NCBI RefSeq assembly: GCF_000262345.1
Contig: NZ_AJTQ01000125.1
Location: 1-64,000, forward strand
Source of the DNA: Streptomyces xiaopingdaonensis
GTDB lineage: Bacteria > Actinomycetota > Actinomycetes > Streptomycetales > Streptomycetaceae
Reading direction: 5' to 3'
Length of the DNA stretch: 64,000 nt
Positions 26,867-37,432 of this stretch are shown piece after piece (position 1 is the first letter of the stretch; each line of letters starts with the position of its first letter). The notes under the pieces are model-generated. The model did no database searches, was not told the DNA's origin, and saw nothing but the letters and a program-made list of their open reading frames with translations. A program made the translations under genes and the position numbers.

Positions 26867-27057
26867 CGCCTCCCGCCGGTCCGCATCCGCGGTTCCGCGG
26901 CCGGGGGTGCGGGGTGGGGTTTCGGTGAAGGCGCAGGTCAGCGCGGTTAGTTCGGCCTTCCTTGCTGGCGCGGCCGGCGGGAGTGTGCCTACCTTCTAGC
27001 TGGGAGACGCGGCGCCGGAGCGCCGGCTTCCGTCGTCGAAGGGAGCGGGTCACCACC

Positions 27058-27789
27058 ATGAGCACCGGCATAGCCGAACCGGAGCACGGCGAGGCGGCGG
27101 ACGGTACGCCGCACCACCGCGACGTGAGCGGGGGATGGCTGCGGCCCGCGGTCTTCGGCGCCATGGACGGGCTCGTCTCCAACCTGGGCCTGATGACGGG
27201 CGTCGCCGGCTCCTCCGCCTCGCCCCAGACGATCGTGCTCTCCGGCCTCGCCGGACTCGCGGCCGGTGCCTTCTCGATGGCGGCGGGCGAGTACCACTCC
27301 GTCGCCTCCCAACGGGAGCTGGTGCAGGCGGAGTTGGAGGTCGAGCGCCGGGAGCTGCGGAAGAACCCGGAGGCGGAGGTGCGCGAGCTCGCCGCCGTCT
27401 ACGAGGGGCGCGGCGTCGATCCGGAGCTGGCGAGGGAGGTGGCGCGGCAGCTCCATCGGGACCCGGAGCGGGCGCTGGAGGTGCACGCCCGCGAGGAACT
27501 GGGCGTCGATCCGGACGACCTGCCCTCTCCGGCGGTCGCCGCCGTCTCCTCGCTGCTCGCCTTCGGCGCGGGCGCGGTGCTGCCGGTGCTGCCGTACCTC
27601 TTCGGGGCGACGGCGCTGCTGCCCGCCGTGGTCGTGGCGCTGCTGGGGCTCTTCCTCTGCGGGGCGGTCGTCGCGAAGGTGACGGCGCGAAGCTGGTGGT
27701 TCAGCGGGCTGCGCCAGCTTGCGCTCGGCGGCGGTGCCGCGGCACTGACGTACGGGCTCGGGGCGCTCTTCGGCGTCGCCGTGGGCTGA
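27058..27789 (+). CDS. VIT1/CCC1-family membrane protein (putative Fe/Mn transporter)
   Basis: The protein has 243 aa. Helix 1 reads AVFGAMDGLVSNLGLMTGVAG and helix 2 GAFSMAAGEYHSVASQRE, both diagnostic of the vacuolar iron transporter family. A cytoplasmic Glu-rich metal-binding helix pair (ELEVERRELRKNPEAEVRELAAVYEGRG) follows, then three C-terminal helices. ATG 27058 has AAGGGAG upstream. It probably moves Fe2+ or Mn2+ out of the cytoplasm; direction and metal are inferred from the family. Confidence 0.88.
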   Translation: MSTGIAEPEHGEAADGTPHHRDVSGGWLRPAVFGAMDGLVSNLGLMTGVAGSSASPQTIVLSGLAGLAAGAFSMAAGEYHSVASQRELVQAELEVERRELRKNPEAEVRELAAVYEGRGVDPELAREVARQLHRDPERALEVHAREELGVDPDDLPSPAVAAVSSLLAFGAGAVLPVLPYLFGATALLPAVVVALLGLFLCGAVVAKVTARSWWFSGLRQLALGGGAAALTYGLGALFGVAVG

Positions 27790-28142
27790 GCCACGGCCTG
27801 CTCCGCGACCTCCGGGCATGATCCCGTGTTACTCGACGGTTTGCGTTTCTTCCGTGCCGGGCAGAAGCCGGAAGTCCCCAGGGCAACGAAGCCCGGGGCG
27901 TAGCGCGTACTTGAGCGGAGACCTTCCGCACCCTTTTGAGACAGCGGGTCCACAGACCCCCCTTCCCTCGCACGGCACCTCCGTGCACACACCCCGGGCA
28001 TCCCCGTGCGTCCGCATGGTGGTCCAGGGTTTCCGTGCAGCGGGAAGGGGGTGATGATGTAACCTGCGCGAAAATTTGTTCATGCAGAGGGCCAACGTCG
28101 TCCCTCGGCGCGTGCGATTGCCACGAGACGACGGGAGAGCCG
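27790..28142 (+). other. Gene-free region upstream of gltB with a GlnR-box-like element
   Basis: No convincing gene lies in these ~350 bp. GTAAC (28059-28063), 6 bp, then GAAAA (28070-28074) resembles half of the actinomycete GlnR box (gTnAc-n6-GaAAc). The next two half sites are poor (CATGC, CCAAC). The local A+T richness at 28070-28080 also suits a -10 region for gltB. Confidence 0.35.
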
Positions 28143-31100
28143 ATGCGTGCAGCACCATTGGCGGCTTTGGCCCACCCTGCCAAGCAGGGCATGTACGACC
28201 CCAGGTACGAGCACGACGCCTGCGGCGTCGGCTTCGTGGCGACCCTGACAGGCGAGCCCGACCATCAGCTCGTCGAACGCGGTCTCACCGTCCTGCGCAA
28301 CCTGGAGCACCGGGGCGCCACCGGCTCCGACCCGGACACGGGCGACGGCGCGGGCATCCTCGTCCAGATCCCGGACGCCTTCCTCCGCGAGGTCACCGAC
28401 TTCGCGCTGCCGGCCGCGGGCGCGTACGCCGTCGGCATCGCCTTCCTCCCCGCGGACGAGGCGGACGCAGCCGCCGCCGTCGCGAGGATCGAGCAGCTCG
28501 CCGACGAGGAGGGGCTGCGCGTCCTCGGCTGGCGCGACGTACCGGTCGCCCCCGAGCTCCTCGGCGCCGGTGCCCGCGAGACCCTGCCGCAGCTCCGCCA
28601 GCTCTTCGTCGCCGACGCGGCGGGGGAGCGGGACGGCGTCGCGCTCGACCGGATCGCCTTCGTCCTCCGCAAGCGCGCCGAGCACGACGCGGACGTCTAC
28701 TTCCCGTCGCTCTCCTCGCGCACCGTCGTCTACAAGGGGATGCTCACCACCGGCCAACTGGAGCCGTTCTTCCCCGACCTCTCCGACCGCAGGTTCGCCT
28801 CCGCGATCGCGCTGGTGCACAGCCGGTTCTCCACCAACACCTTCCCGAGCTGGCCCCTCGCCCACCCCTACCGGTTCATCGCGCACAACGGCGAGATCAA
28901 CACCGTCCAGGGCAACCGCAATTGGATGCGCGCCCGGGAATCCCAGCTCTCCAGCGCGCTCTTCGCGGCGAAGGACGCGACCCCCGAGGCCGCCGCCGAC
29001 CTCTCGCGGATCTTCCCGCTCTGCACGCCGGGCGCCTCCGACTCGGCCACTTTCGACGAGGTCCTGGAGCTGCTCCACCTCGGCGGACGCTCGCTGCCGC
29101 ACTCGGTACTGATGATGGTGCCCGAGGCGTGGGAGAACCACGAGACGATGGACCCGGCCCGCCGGGCCTTCTACGAGTACCACGCGACGCTCATGGAGCC
29201 CTGGGACGGCCCGGCCTGCGTCACCTTCACCGACGGCACCCAGGTCGGCGCCGTACTCGACCGCAACGGACTGCGTCCCGGCCGCTACTGGGTCACCGAC
29301 GACGGGCTCGTCGTGCTCGGCTCCGAGGTCGGGGTCCTCGACATCGAGCCGGAGCGGATCGTCCGCAAGGGCCGGCTCCAGCCGGGCCGGATGTTCCTCG
29401 TCGACACCGCCGAGCACCGCATCATCGAGGACGACGAGGTCAAGGCGCAGCTCGCGGCCGAGCACCCGTACGAGGAGTGGCTGGATTCCGGCCTGATCGC
29501 CCTCGCCGACCTGCCCGAGCGCGAGCACGTCGTGCACACCCACGCCTCCGTCACCCGCCGCCAGCAGACCTTCGGGTACACCGAGGAGGAGCTGCGCGTC
29601 CTGCTGGCGCCGATGGCGAAGTCCGCCGCCGAGCCGATCGGTTCGATGGGCACGGACTCGCCGATCGCCGCGCTCTCGGAGCGTCCCCGGCTCGTCTTCG
29701 ACTACTTCACCCAGCTCTTCGCGCAGGTCACCAACCCGCCGCTGGACGCGATCCGCGAGGAGCTCGTCACCTCGCTCCGCTCGCCGCTCGGCCCGCAGGG
29801 CAACCTGCTGGAGCCGTCGGCCACCTCCTGCCGCAGCGTCACCCTGCCGTTCCCGGTGATCGACAACGACGAGCTCGCCAAGCTGATCCACATCAACGCC
29901 GACGGCGACCTCCCCGGCTTCCGCTCGGCCGCCCTCTCCGGCCTCTACCGCGTCGCCGACGGCGGCGCGGGGCTCGCCGCCCGCCTCCGGGAGATCTGCG
30001 ACGAGGCGGACGCGGCGATAGAGTCCGGCGCCCGGTTGATCGTCCTCTCCGACCGGCACTCCGACGCCGAGCACGCGCCGATCCCGTCGCTGCTCCTCAC
30101 CTCGGCCGTCCACCACCACCTGATCCGCACCAAGCAGCGCACCCAGGTGGGGCTGCTCGTCGAGGCGGGCGACGTCCGCGAGGTGCACCACGCGGCCCTG
30201 CTCATCGGGTACGGCGCCGCCGCGGTCAACCCGTACCTGGCGATGGAGTCGGTCGAGGACCTGGTGCGCGCGGGCACCTTCCTCCCCGGTGACATGGAGC
30301 CGGAGGCGGCGATCCGCAACCTCATCAAGGCGCTCGGCAAGGGCGTGCTGAAGGTGATGTCCAAGATGGGCATCTCCACCGTCGCCTCCTACCGCGGTGC
30401 GCAGGTCTTCGAGGCGGTGGGGCTCGACGAGTCCTTCGTCGACACCTACTTCCACGGCACCACCACCAAGATCGGCGGTGCGGGGCTCGAGACGATCGCC
30501 AAGGAGGTCGCGGCCCGGCACGCCAAGGCGTACCCGGCGACCGGGATCGCCTCGGCACACCGGGCGCTGGAGATCGGCGGCGAGTACCAGTGGCGCCGCG
30601 AGGGCGAGCCGCACCTCTTCGACCCGGACACCGTCTTCCGGCTCCAGCACGCCACCCGCACCCGCAGTTACGACATCTTCAAGAAGTACACGGACGGCGT
30701 GAACGAGCAGTCCGAGCGCCTGATGACGCTCCGCGGGCTCTTCCGCCTCAAGGAGGGCGAGCGGCGGCCGGTCCCGCTGGAGGAGGTCGAGCCGGCGAGC
30801 GAGATCGTCAAGCGGTTCTCGACCGGCGCGATGTCGTACGGCTCCATCTCGCAGGAGGCGCACGAGACGCTCGCCGTCGCGATGAACCGCCTCGGCGGCA
30901 AGTCCAACACCGGCGAGGGCGGCGAGGACGCCGAGCGCCTCTACGACCCGGAGCGGCGCTCCTCGATCAAGCAGGTCGCGTCGGGACGGTTCGGTGTGAC
31001 CTCCGAGTACCTCGTCAACTCCGACGACATCCAGATCAAGATGGCGCAGGGCGCCAAGCCGGGTGAGGGCGGGCAGCTCCCGGGCCACAAGGTCTACCCG

Positions 31101-32741
31101 TGGGTGGCGAAGACCCGGTACTCGACGCCGGGCGTCGGCCTCATCTCGCCGCCGCCGCACCACGACATCTACTCGATCGAGGACCTCGCCCAGCTCATCC
31201 ACGACCTGAAGAACGCCAACCCGCAGGCCCGCATCCACGTCAAGCTCGTCAGCGAGGTCGGCGTCGGCACCGTGGCGGCCGGCGTCTCGAAGGCCCACGC
31301 CGACGTGGTGCTCGTCTCCGGGCACGACGGCGGCACCGGTGCCTCGCCGCTCACCAGCCTCAAGCACGCCGGCGGGCCCTGGGAGTTGGGGCTCGCGGAG
31401 ACCCAGCAGACGCTGCTCCTCAACGGCCTGCGCGACCGCATCGTCGTGCAGACCGACGGGCAGCTCAAGACCGGCCGCGACGTGCTCGTCGCCGCGCTGC
31501 TCGGCGCCGAGGAGTACGGCTTCGCCACGGCGCCGCTCGTCGTCTCCGGCTGCGTCATGATGCGCGTCTGCCATCTGGACACCTGCCCGGTCGGCATCGC
31601 GACGCAGAACCCCGTGCTCCGCGAGCGGTACACGGGCAAGGCCGAACACCTCGTCAACTTCTTCGAGTTCATCGCCGAGGAGGTCCGCGAGCTCCTCGCC
31701 GCGCTCGGGTTCCGGTCGCTCGACGAGGCCGTCGGCCACGCCGAACTCCTCGACACCAGCAGGGCCGTCGACCACTGGAAGGCGCAGGGCCTCGACCTCG
31801 CGCCGCTCCTCCACGTGCCCGAGCTCCCCGAGGGCGCGGCGCGGCACCGGGCCATCCCGCAGGAGCACGGCCTGGAGAAGGCGCTCGACAACCAGCTCAT
31901 CAAGCTCTCGGCCGACGCGCTCAACGCGGAGACCGCCGAGCAGGCGCAGCCGGTCCGCGCCCAGCTGGCGATCCGGAACATCAACCGCACGGTCGGCACG
32001 ATGCTCGGCCACGAGGTGACCCGGAAGTTCGGCGGCGCCGGGCTCCCCCAGGACACCATCGACGTCACCTTCACCGGCTCGGCGGGCCAGTCCTTCGGCG
32101 CCTTCGTGCCGAGCGGCGTCACGCTGCGGCTGGAGGGCGACGCCAACGACTACGTCGGCAAGGGCCTCTCCGGCGGGCGCCTCGTCGTCCGCCCCGACCG
32201 CGGGGCCGACCACCTCGCCGAGTACTCGACGATCGCGGGCAACACCCTCGGCTACGGCGCGACCGGTGGCGAGGTCTTCCTCCGCGGCCGTGTGGGCGAG
32301 CGGTTCTGCGTCCGCAACTCCGGTGCCACGGTGGTCGCCGAGGGTGTCGGGGACCACGGCTGCGAGTACATGACCGGCGGTTCCGCCGTCGTCCTCGGGG
32401 AGACGGGGCGGAACTTCGGCGCCGGCATGTCGGGCGGCACCGCGTACGTCCTCGACCTCGACCCCGACCGCGTCAACCCCGGCCTGCGGGACGCCGTCGG
32501 CGTACCGGGGGCCGACGAGCTGGAGTGGCTGCACGGCGTGGTGCGCCGCCACCTCGAGGAGACCGGTTCCACCGTCGCCGAGCGGCTCCTCGCCGACTGG
32601 GAGCGGACCGCCGCCCGGTTCAGCCGGGTTCTACCCCCCACCTACAAGGCCGTGCTCGCCGCCAAGGACGCCGCCGAGCGGGCGGGACTCTCCGAGTCCG
32701 AGACCCACGAGAAGATGATGGAGGCGGCGACCCATGGCTGA
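28143..32741 (+). CDS. gltB: Glutamate synthase (NADPH), large subunit
   Basis: The protein has 1532 aa. A short propeptide ends at ..RYEHDA, leaving the catalytic Cys of the class II glutaminase (CGVGFVATL). This is followed by the central domain, the FMN/2-oxoglutarate-binding synthase domain ([24 protein letters not shown]), the 3Fe-4S cysteines [12 protein letters not shown], and the C-terminal beta-helix. ATG 28143 follows GGGAG; earlier in-frame codons lack a ribosome site. It transfers the amide of glutamine to 2-oxoglutarate. It overlaps gltD by 8 nt. Confidence 0.96.
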   Translation: MRAAPLAALAHPAKQGMYDPRYEHDACGVGFVATLTGEPDHQLVERGLTVLRNLEHRGATGSDPDTGDGAGILVQIPDAFLREVTDFALPAAGAYAVGIAFLPADEADAAAAVARIEQLADEEGLRVLGWRDVPVAPELLGAGARETLPQLRQLFVADAAGERDGVALDRIAFVLRKRAEHDADVYFPSLSSRTVVYKGMLTTGQLEPFFPDLSDRRFASAIALVHSRFSTNTFPSWPLAHPYRFIAHNGEINTVQGNRNWMRARESQLSSALFAAKDATPEAAADLSRIFPLCTPGASDSATFDEVLELLHLGGRSLPHSVLMMVPEAWENHETMDPARRAFYEYHATLMEPWDGPACVTFTDGTQVGAVLDRNGLRPGRYWVTDDGLVVLGSEVGVLDIEPERIVRKGRLQPGRMFLVDTAEHRIIEDDEVKAQLAAEHPYEEWLDSGLIALADLPEREHVVHTHASVTRRQQTFGYTEEELRVLLAPMAKSAAEPIGSMGTDSPIAALSERPRLVFDYFTQLFAQVTNPPLDAIREELVTSLRSPLGPQGNLLEPSATSCRSVTLPFPVIDNDELAKLIHINADGDLPGFRSAALSGLYRVADGGAGLAARLREICDEADAAIESGARLIVLSDRHSDAEHAPIPSLLLTSAVHHHLIRTKQRTQVGLLVEAGDVREVHHAALLIGYGAAAVNPYLAMESVEDLVRAGTFLPGDMEPEAAIRNLIKALGKGVLKVMSKMGISTVASYRGAQVFEAVGLDESFVDTYFHGTTTKIGGAGLETIAKEVAARHAKAYPATGIASAHRALEIGGEYQWRREGEPHLFDPDTVFRLQHATRTRSYDIFKKYTDGVNEQSERLMTLRGLFRLKEGERRPVPLEEVEPASEIVKRFSTGAMSYGSISQEAHETLAVAMNRLGGKSNTGEGGEDAERLYDPERRSSIKQVASGRFGVTSEYLVNSDDIQIKMAQGAKPGEGGQLPGHKVYPWVAKTRYSTPGVGLISPPPHHDIYSIEDLAQLIHDLKNANPQARIHVKLVSEVGVGTVAAGVSKAHADVVLVSGHDGGTGASPLTSLKHAGGPWELGLAETQQTLLLNGLRDRIVVQTDGQLKTGRDVLVAALLGAEEYGFATAPLVVSGCVMMRVCHLDTCPVGIATQNPVLRERYTGKAEHLVNFFEFIAEEVRELLAALGFRSLDEAVGHAELLDTSRAVDHWKAQGLDLAPLLHVPELPEGAARHRAIPQEHGLEKALDNQLIKLSADALNAETAEQAQPVRAQLAIRNINRTVGTMLGHEVTRKFGGAGLPQDTIDVTFTGSAGQSFGAFVPSGVTLRLEGDANDYVGKGLSGGRLVVRPDRGADHLAEYSTIAGNTLGYGATGGEVFLRGRVGERFCVRNSGATVVAEGVGDHGCEYMTGGSAVVLGETGRNFGAGMSGGTAYVLDLDPDRVNPGLRDAVGVPGADELEWLHGVVRRHLEETGSTVAERLLADWERTAARFSRVLPPTYKAVLAAKDAAERAGLSESETHEKMMEAATHG

Positions 32742-34197
32742 CCCGAAGGGCTTTCTCACCACCGAGCGCGAGGGCGCCCAGTCGCGCCCCGTCGAGGAGC
32801 GCGTCAGGGACTGGAGCGAGGTCCACGTCCCCGGCTCGCTGCTGCCGATCGTCAGCGAGCAGGCGGGGCGCTGCATGGACTGCGGCATCCCGTTCTGCCA
32901 CAGCGGCTGTCCGCTGGGGAACCTCATCCCCGAGTGGAACGACTACGCCTACCGGGACGACTGGTCGGCGGCGAGCGAACGGCTCCACGCGACCAACAAC
33001 TTCCCGGAGTTCACCGGGCGGCTGTGTCCCGCGCCGTGCGAGTCGGCCTGCGTCCTCGGCATCAGCCAGGAGCCGGTGACGATCAAGAACGTCGAGGTCA
33101 GCATCATCGACAAGGCGTGGTCCGGCGGCCTCGTCACGCCGCAGCCGCCCGAGCGCCTCTCGGGGAAGACGGTCGCGGTGATCGGCTCCGGGCCCTCGGG
33201 GCTCGCCGCCGCGCAGCAGTTGACCCGCGCGGGGCACACCGTGGTCGTCTACGAGCGCGCCGACCGCCTCGGCGGGCTGCTGCGGTACGGCATCCCCGAG
33301 TTCAAGATGGAGAAGCGGCACATCAACCGCCGTATCGAGCAGATGCGCGCGGAGGGCACCAAGTTCCGCACCGGCGTGGAGATCGGCCGGGACATCGACG
33401 CGGCGAAGCTCCGCAAGCGCCACGACGCCGTCGTGATCGCGGCCGGCTCCACCACGGCCCGCGAACTGCCGGCGCCCGGACGCGAGTTGAACGGCATCCA
33501 CCAGGCGATGGAGTACCTGCCGCTCTCCAACAAGGTCCAGGAGGGCGACTACGTCGCTCCGCCGATCTCCGCGGAGGGCAAGCACGTCGTCGTCATCGGC
33601 GGCGGCGACACCGGCGCCGACTGCGTCGGTACCGCGCACCGCCAGGGCGCGGCCTCCGTCACGCAGTTGGAGATCATGCCGAAGCCGGGCGAGGAGCGCG
33701 CGCCGCACCAGCCGTGGCCGACCTTCCCGATGCTCTACAAGGTCACCTCGGCGCACGAGGAGGGCGGCGAGCGCGTCTACTCGGTGAACACCACCCGCTT
33801 CGAGGGCGACGAGGACGGCAACGTCCAGTGGCTCCACCTGGTCGAGGTCGAGATGGTCGAAGGCAAGCTGACGCAGAAGCCGGGCACCGAGCGGAGGATC
33901 CCCGCCCAACTCGTCACGCTGGCCATGGGGTTCACCGGCATCGACAGGGAGAACGGCCTCGTCGAGCAGTTCGGCCTCGACCTCGACGAGCGCGGGAACG
34001 TCGCGCGCGACGCCGAGTTCGCCACCAACGTCCCCGGCGTGTACGTCGCGGGCGACGCCGGGCGCGGGCAGTCCCTCATCGTCTGGGCCATCGCCGAGGG
34101 GCGCTCCGCGGCGAAGGGCGTCGACCGGCACCTCGCCGGCGGCGCGAGCGCGCTCCCGGCGCCGATCCGGCCGACGGACCGGGCGCTCACCGTCTGA
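32734..34197 (+). CDS. gltD: Glutamate synthase, small subunit
   Basis: This 487-aa flavoprotein passes electrons from NADPH to GltB. N-terminal iron-sulfur cysteines ([21 protein letters not shown] and [10 protein letters not shown]) are followed by an FAD Rossmann motif ([13 protein letters not shown]), an NADPH motif ([13 protein letters not shown]) and the C-terminal [17 protein letters not shown] site. Confidence 0.96.
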   Translation: MADPKGFLTTEREGAQSRPVEERVRDWSEVHVPGSLLPIVSEQAGRCMDCGIPFCHSGCPLGNLIPEWNDYAYRDDWSAASERLHATNNFPEFTGRLCPAPCESACVLGISQEPVTIKNVEVSIIDKAWSGGLVTPQPPERLSGKTVAVIGSGPSGLAAAQQLTRAGHTVVVYERADRLGGLLRYGIPEFKMEKRHINRRIEQMRAEGTKFRTGVEIGRDIDAAKLRKRHDAVVIAAGSTTARELPAPGRELNGIHQAMEYLPLSNKVQEGDYVAPPISAEGKHVVVIGGGDTGADCVGTAHRQGAASVTQLEIMPKPGEERAPHQPWPTFPMLYKVTSAHEEGGERVYSVNTTRFEGDEDGNVQWLHLVEVEMVEGKLTQKPGTERRIPAQLVTLAMGFTGIDRENGLVEQFGLDLDERGNVARDAEFATNVPGVYVAGDAGRGQSLIVWAIAEGRSAAKGVDRHLAGGASALPAPIRPTDRALTV

Positions 34198-34205
34198 CCC
34201 CCGCA

Positions 34206-34240
34206 CCCGTGCGGCCACCGCCCGGCGGCGGCCGCACGGG
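34206..34240. terminator. Bidirectional terminator between gltD and the M20 amidohydrolase
   Basis: CCCGTGCGGCC (34206-34216) pairs with GGCCGCACGGG (34230-34240), an 11-bp perfect stem with a 13-nt loop, placed between convergent genes. Confidence 0.65.
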
Positions 34241-34294
34241 CGGTGCCCCGCGCCCGCATCGCGCTGCCGGGTGCGGGGCGCTGCCGTCACGCCC

Positions 34295-36043
34295 TCAGTA
34301 CTGGGGCTCCAACTCGGGCCCCAGCGAGGAGAACTTCTCCTTGCTGATCACCTGCGCCGGGGGCCAGGTGATGTTCTCGGGCGGCCAGCTCTGGCCCGTC
34401 TTCTCGAGGAACCAGGACGGCGGTTCGTACATCGGCGGCTCGTATCCGTCGGGGAGGGCCGTCTTCCAGTCGACGTCCTCGGTGCGCTCGGCGAACTCCT
34501 TCTTCAGCGCCTTCAGCAGCTTCGGCTGCACGACCAGGTCGAGCGCGGTCGCCGCGAGGTACTTCGCCGCGGCGAGCAGCGCCGCGTGCCCGGGCGCCGA
34601 ACCCGCGCACGACGCCGTCGACCAGGTGTGCATCTTCGAGCCGACGGGTGCGAGCGCCGTGCCGAGCGAGACCGTCGGCACCTGCCAACTGATGTCGGCG
34701 ACGTCCGTGGAGCCGCCGCCGTTGAAGACCGGGTTGGGCGGGGTGAGTTCGCCGATCTCGTCGTGGAGGCCCTTCTGCGGGAGGCCGAGGGACTTCTGCA
34801 GGGACTTGGCGATCCGCTGGGCCTCGTCGGAGTGGTCCGGCGGCCCGATCTGCCGCATGTTGTCGTACATCAGCTCGGCGAAGGAGCGGGAGGGAAGCTG
34901 GTTCCAGCACGCCGACGTGATCTTGTGCCGGACGCTCGTACGGCTCGCCTTCGCCGCCGCCTCGGAGACGGCGATCACCTTCTCCAGCAGCGACTCGACG
35001 CGCTCCGGGCTCCCCTCGCGGACGTAGTAGGAGATCTCCGCCTTCTCCGGGGTGACGTTGGGGATGTCCCCGCCGTTGACGATCGCCCAGTGCAGCCGTG
35101 CCGAGGGCGCCATCGCCTCCTCGCGGAGGAACTCCGACATCGTCGCCATCATCACGGCGGCGTCGAGCGCGCTCTTGTTGCCGAGCGGGCTGCCGCCGTG
35201 CCCGGCGACGCCGAGGAAGGTGAAGGTCACGGCTGTCATCGCCGTCGAGGTGTCCCAGCCGGTGGCGTTGGCTGTCGAGGGGTGCCAGTCGAGGAAGGCG
35301 TCGAGGTCGTCGTAGACGCCCTTGCTGACCGCGTAGGTCTTGCCGATGAGCTGTTCCTCCGCGGTCGAGCCGAAGAACTTCACGGTGACGTCGAGCCCGT
35401 GCTGCTTCGCCGCACGCGCGACCGCTGCCGCCGCCGCTGCCGCCGCGGTGCCGAGCGCGCAGTGGCCGCAGCCGTGCCCGGGGCCGTAGGTGGGGGAGAA
35501 CGGGTCGTGGATGTACTCCAGCGGTGCGTGCTCGCCCGCGCCCTTGCGCTGCGAGAGGCCGGGGAGCGCGTCGTACTCGCCGCTGAACCCGAGGACGGGG
35601 CCGCCCGAGCCGCTCGTGAAGGTCGCCGTGAACGCAGTGGGGAAGCCGGCGGTGCCGAACTCCACGTCGAAGCCCGCCTGTTCGAGGAAGTCGGCCTGGG
35701 CGAGCGAGGACTTCCACTCGCGCAGGCTCAGCTCGGCGTTCTCCCATATCTCGTCGTTGAGCCCCACGATGCGCTTCTCCTGGCGCTCGATCCAGGAGAG
35801 CGCCGAGGTCTTGGCGGGGGAGTCCTTGGCGAGGCCCTTCGGGGGTTCGTAGCCGTCACCGGCCGCCGGGCCGGCCGCCGCAGCCATCGCGGGGTCCGCC
35901 GTCGCGGCGCCTGCGGCCGTCGTCACGCCGGCGGCGCCGAGGAGCTGCATGATGCGGCGCCTGCTCATGCCGCCTGCGGCCATCGTCTCGGCGGCCTGCT
36001 TCGCCTGCTCGACGCTTTCGTGGGGATCGTGCAAGTCGCACAC
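34295..36043 (-). CDS. Tat-exported M20-family amidohydrolase (AbgB-like)
   Basis: The protein has 582 aa. A twin-arginine signal (MSRRRIMQLLGAAGV, about residues 26-40) is followed by an M20/peptidase D fold: GFSGEYDALPG, the metal-binding GHGCGHCALG, FGSTAEEQLIGK, and the dimerisation-domain GVAGHGGSPLGNKSALDA. It is longest in similarity to p-aminobenzoyl-glutamate hydrolase subunit B, which cleaves amide-linked amino acids. GTG 36043 has GGAGG upstream. The physiological substrate outside the cell is unknown. Confidence 0.85.
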   Translation of the reverse strand: MCDLHDPHESVEQAKQAAETMAAGGMSRRRIMQLLGAAGVTTAAGAATADPAMAAAAGPAAGDGYEPPKGLAKDSPAKTSALSWIERQEKRIVGLNDEIWENAELSLREWKSSLAQADFLEQAGFDVEFGTAGFPTAFTATFTSGSGGPVLGFSGEYDALPGLSQRKGAGEHAPLEYIHDPFSPTYGPGHGCGHCALGTAAAAAAAAVARAAKQHGLDVTVKFFGSTAEEQLIGKTYAVSKGVYDDLDAFLDWHPSTANATGWDTSTAMTAVTFTFLGVAGHGGSPLGNKSALDAAVMMATMSEFLREEAMAPSARLHWAIVNGGDIPNVTPEKAEISYYVREGSPERVESLLEKVIAVSEAAAKASRTSVRHKITSACWNQLPSRSFAELMYDNMRQIGPPDHSDEAQRIAKSLQKSLGLPQKGLHDEIGELTPPNPVFNGGGSTDVADISWQVPTVSLGTALAPVGSKMHTWSTASCAGSAPGHAALLAAAKYLAATALDLVVQPKLLKALKKEFAERTEDVDWKTALPDGYEPPMYEPPSWFLEKTGQSWPPENITWPPAQVISKEKFSSLGPELEPQY

Positions 36044-36209
36044 GGGAGCCTCCGTCTCGTACGTGCTTGATCACCGATGCGCTGCGCACTCTGACTCGGG
36101 GCTGTTTCGGCCGTACGCTGCCCAGATGCCGGGGGCGTTACGCGTGTGGGCGCCGGGTTCCGCGTGCCGCGGCGTGCGCGGCGGGTCTCCCGGGGCGACC
36201 ATCGACGCC

Positions 36210-36782
36210 ATGGACCACACGCTCCACCTGGCGCAGCAGCCCGACGCCGACGCCCTGCTGAGCCGCAGCCCTCTGGCGCTCCTCGTCGGCTCCCTCCTCG
36301 ACCAACAGGTGCCCATGGAACGCGCCTTCGCAGGACCGTACGAACTCACCCGGCGCCTCGGGGACGACGGCCTCGACGCACGCGCCGTCGCCGCGATGGA
36401 CCCCGAGGAGCTGGAGCAGCTCTTCTCGGAGAAGCCCGCCGTGCACCGCTTCCCCGGCTCCATGGCGAAGCGCGTGCAGCAGCTCTGCCAGTACCTCGTG
36501 GAGCACTACGACGGCAGCGCCGAGACCGTCTGGGAGGGCGCTTCCGACGGGCGCGACCTGCTGCGCCGACTCAAGGCCCTGCCCGGTTACGGCGACGCCA
36601 AGGCGCAGATCTTCGTCGCCCTGCTCGGCAAGCAGCTCGGCGTCCGTCCGCAGGGCTGGCGCGAGGCGGCGGGCCCGTACGGCGAGGACGGCACCTACCG
36701 CTCGGCCGCCGACGTGACGGGCCCCGAGACGTTGGAGAAGGTGCGGGCGCAGAAGAAGGAGCAGAAGGCGAAGGGGCGTTAG
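36210..36782 (+). CDS. HhH-GPD-type DNA glycosylase-like protein (TIGR03252 type)
   Basis: The protein has 190 aa. It shows LVGSLLDQQVPMERAF, the start of the HhH-GPD fold, and a helix-hairpin-helix region RRLKALPGYGDAKAQIFVALLGK with the catalytic-type position after it. The Fe-S cysteines of Nth/MutY are absent. It is a probable base-excision repair protein of unknown specificity. ATG 36210 was chosen because the conserved core begins right after it; an in-frame ATG at 36126 would add a poorly conserved leader. Confidence 0.8.
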   Translation: MDHTLHLAQQPDADALLSRSPLALLVGSLLDQQVPMERAFAGPYELTRRLGDDGLDARAVAAMDPEELEQLFSEKPAVHRFPGSMAKRVQQLCQYLVEHYDGSAETVWEGASDGRDLLRRLKALPGYGDAKAQIFVALLGKQLGVRPQGWREAAGPYGEDGTYRSAADVTGPETLEKVRAQKKEQKAKGR

Positions 36783-36915
36783 GCCGACGCGGATTCGGCA
36801 TCTCTGCACGGTGGTCGGCCGCACGACGGCCCCGTCGGGGACGGCTCCCCGCGACGCGGCCGACTACCGCGCCCGGCGTGTGCCGAGCGTCCCGCCGGAC
36901 GCGCTCGGCCCCTCG

Positions 36916-37383
36916 TCAGTCCTCGGCGAGGTGGGCGGGGAAGCCGCCGGTGGCGACCGGGCCCCAGCGGGTCGGGGTGAGGCGCAGCAGGGACTTGCCC
37001 TGTTTGCGCATCGCCTCGCGGTACTCGTCCCAGTCCGGGTGCTCGCCGGAGATCGCCCGGAAGTACTCGACGAGCGGCTCGACGGACTCCGGCGGATCGA
37101 TCACCTCCGCCTCGCCGTCGACCTGTACCCACGGCCCGTTCCACTCGTCGGAGAGGACGACGGCGCTCGCCCGCTGCGTGCGCCGCGCGTTGCGGACCTT
37201 GGCGCGCTCCGGGTAGGTCGAGACGACGATCCGCCCCTCCTGGTCGACTCCGCAGGTGACGGGCGACGCCTGCGGGGTGCCGTCGGTACGGGTGGTGAGC
37301 AGGACGGCGCGGTGCCTGGGCCGGACGAACTCCAGGAGGTCGTCGAGGCCGACGGGGGTGTTGGTCGCGATCGTAGGACTCAT
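36916..37383 (-). CDS. PPOX-class F420-dependent oxidoreductase-like protein
   Basis: The protein has 155 aa with a split beta-barrel fold (HRAVLLTTRTDGTPQASPVTCGVDQEGRIVVST, then KVRNARRTQRASAVVLSD and WVQVDGEAEV). The same pattern occurs in Rv1155-type F420 or flavin-binding proteins. The substrate is unknown. It lies 49 bp downstream of the metallopeptidase gene and probably shares its transcript. Confidence 0.85.
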   Translation of the reverse strand: MSPTIATNTPVGLDDLLEFVRPRHRAVLLTTRTDGTPQASPVTCGVDQEGRIVVSTYPERAKVRNARRTQRASAVVLSDEWNGPWVQVDGEAEVIDPPESVEPLVEYFRAISGEHPDWDEYREAMRKQGKSLLRLTPTRWGPVATGGFPAHLAED

Positions 37384-37432
37384 GGCACCCGAACCTACGC
37401 GACGGAGGACCGCGCGCCCGTCCGGCCCGGCC

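Noticed and set aside
26930-26990. Iron-box-like sequence between the YoaK and VIT-family genes
   Set aside because: Only a few scattered matches (TTAGTTCGGCC) and a spacing shift are needed; too weak to claim.
28080-32552. A 1490-codon open frame opposite gltB, and similarly long antisense frames opposite mrpA (18914-21877) and polA (61277-63943)
   Set aside because: These are mirror frames of highly GC-biased genes, Val/Arg/Glu/Gly-rich with no domain; the sense strand encodes recognised enzymes.
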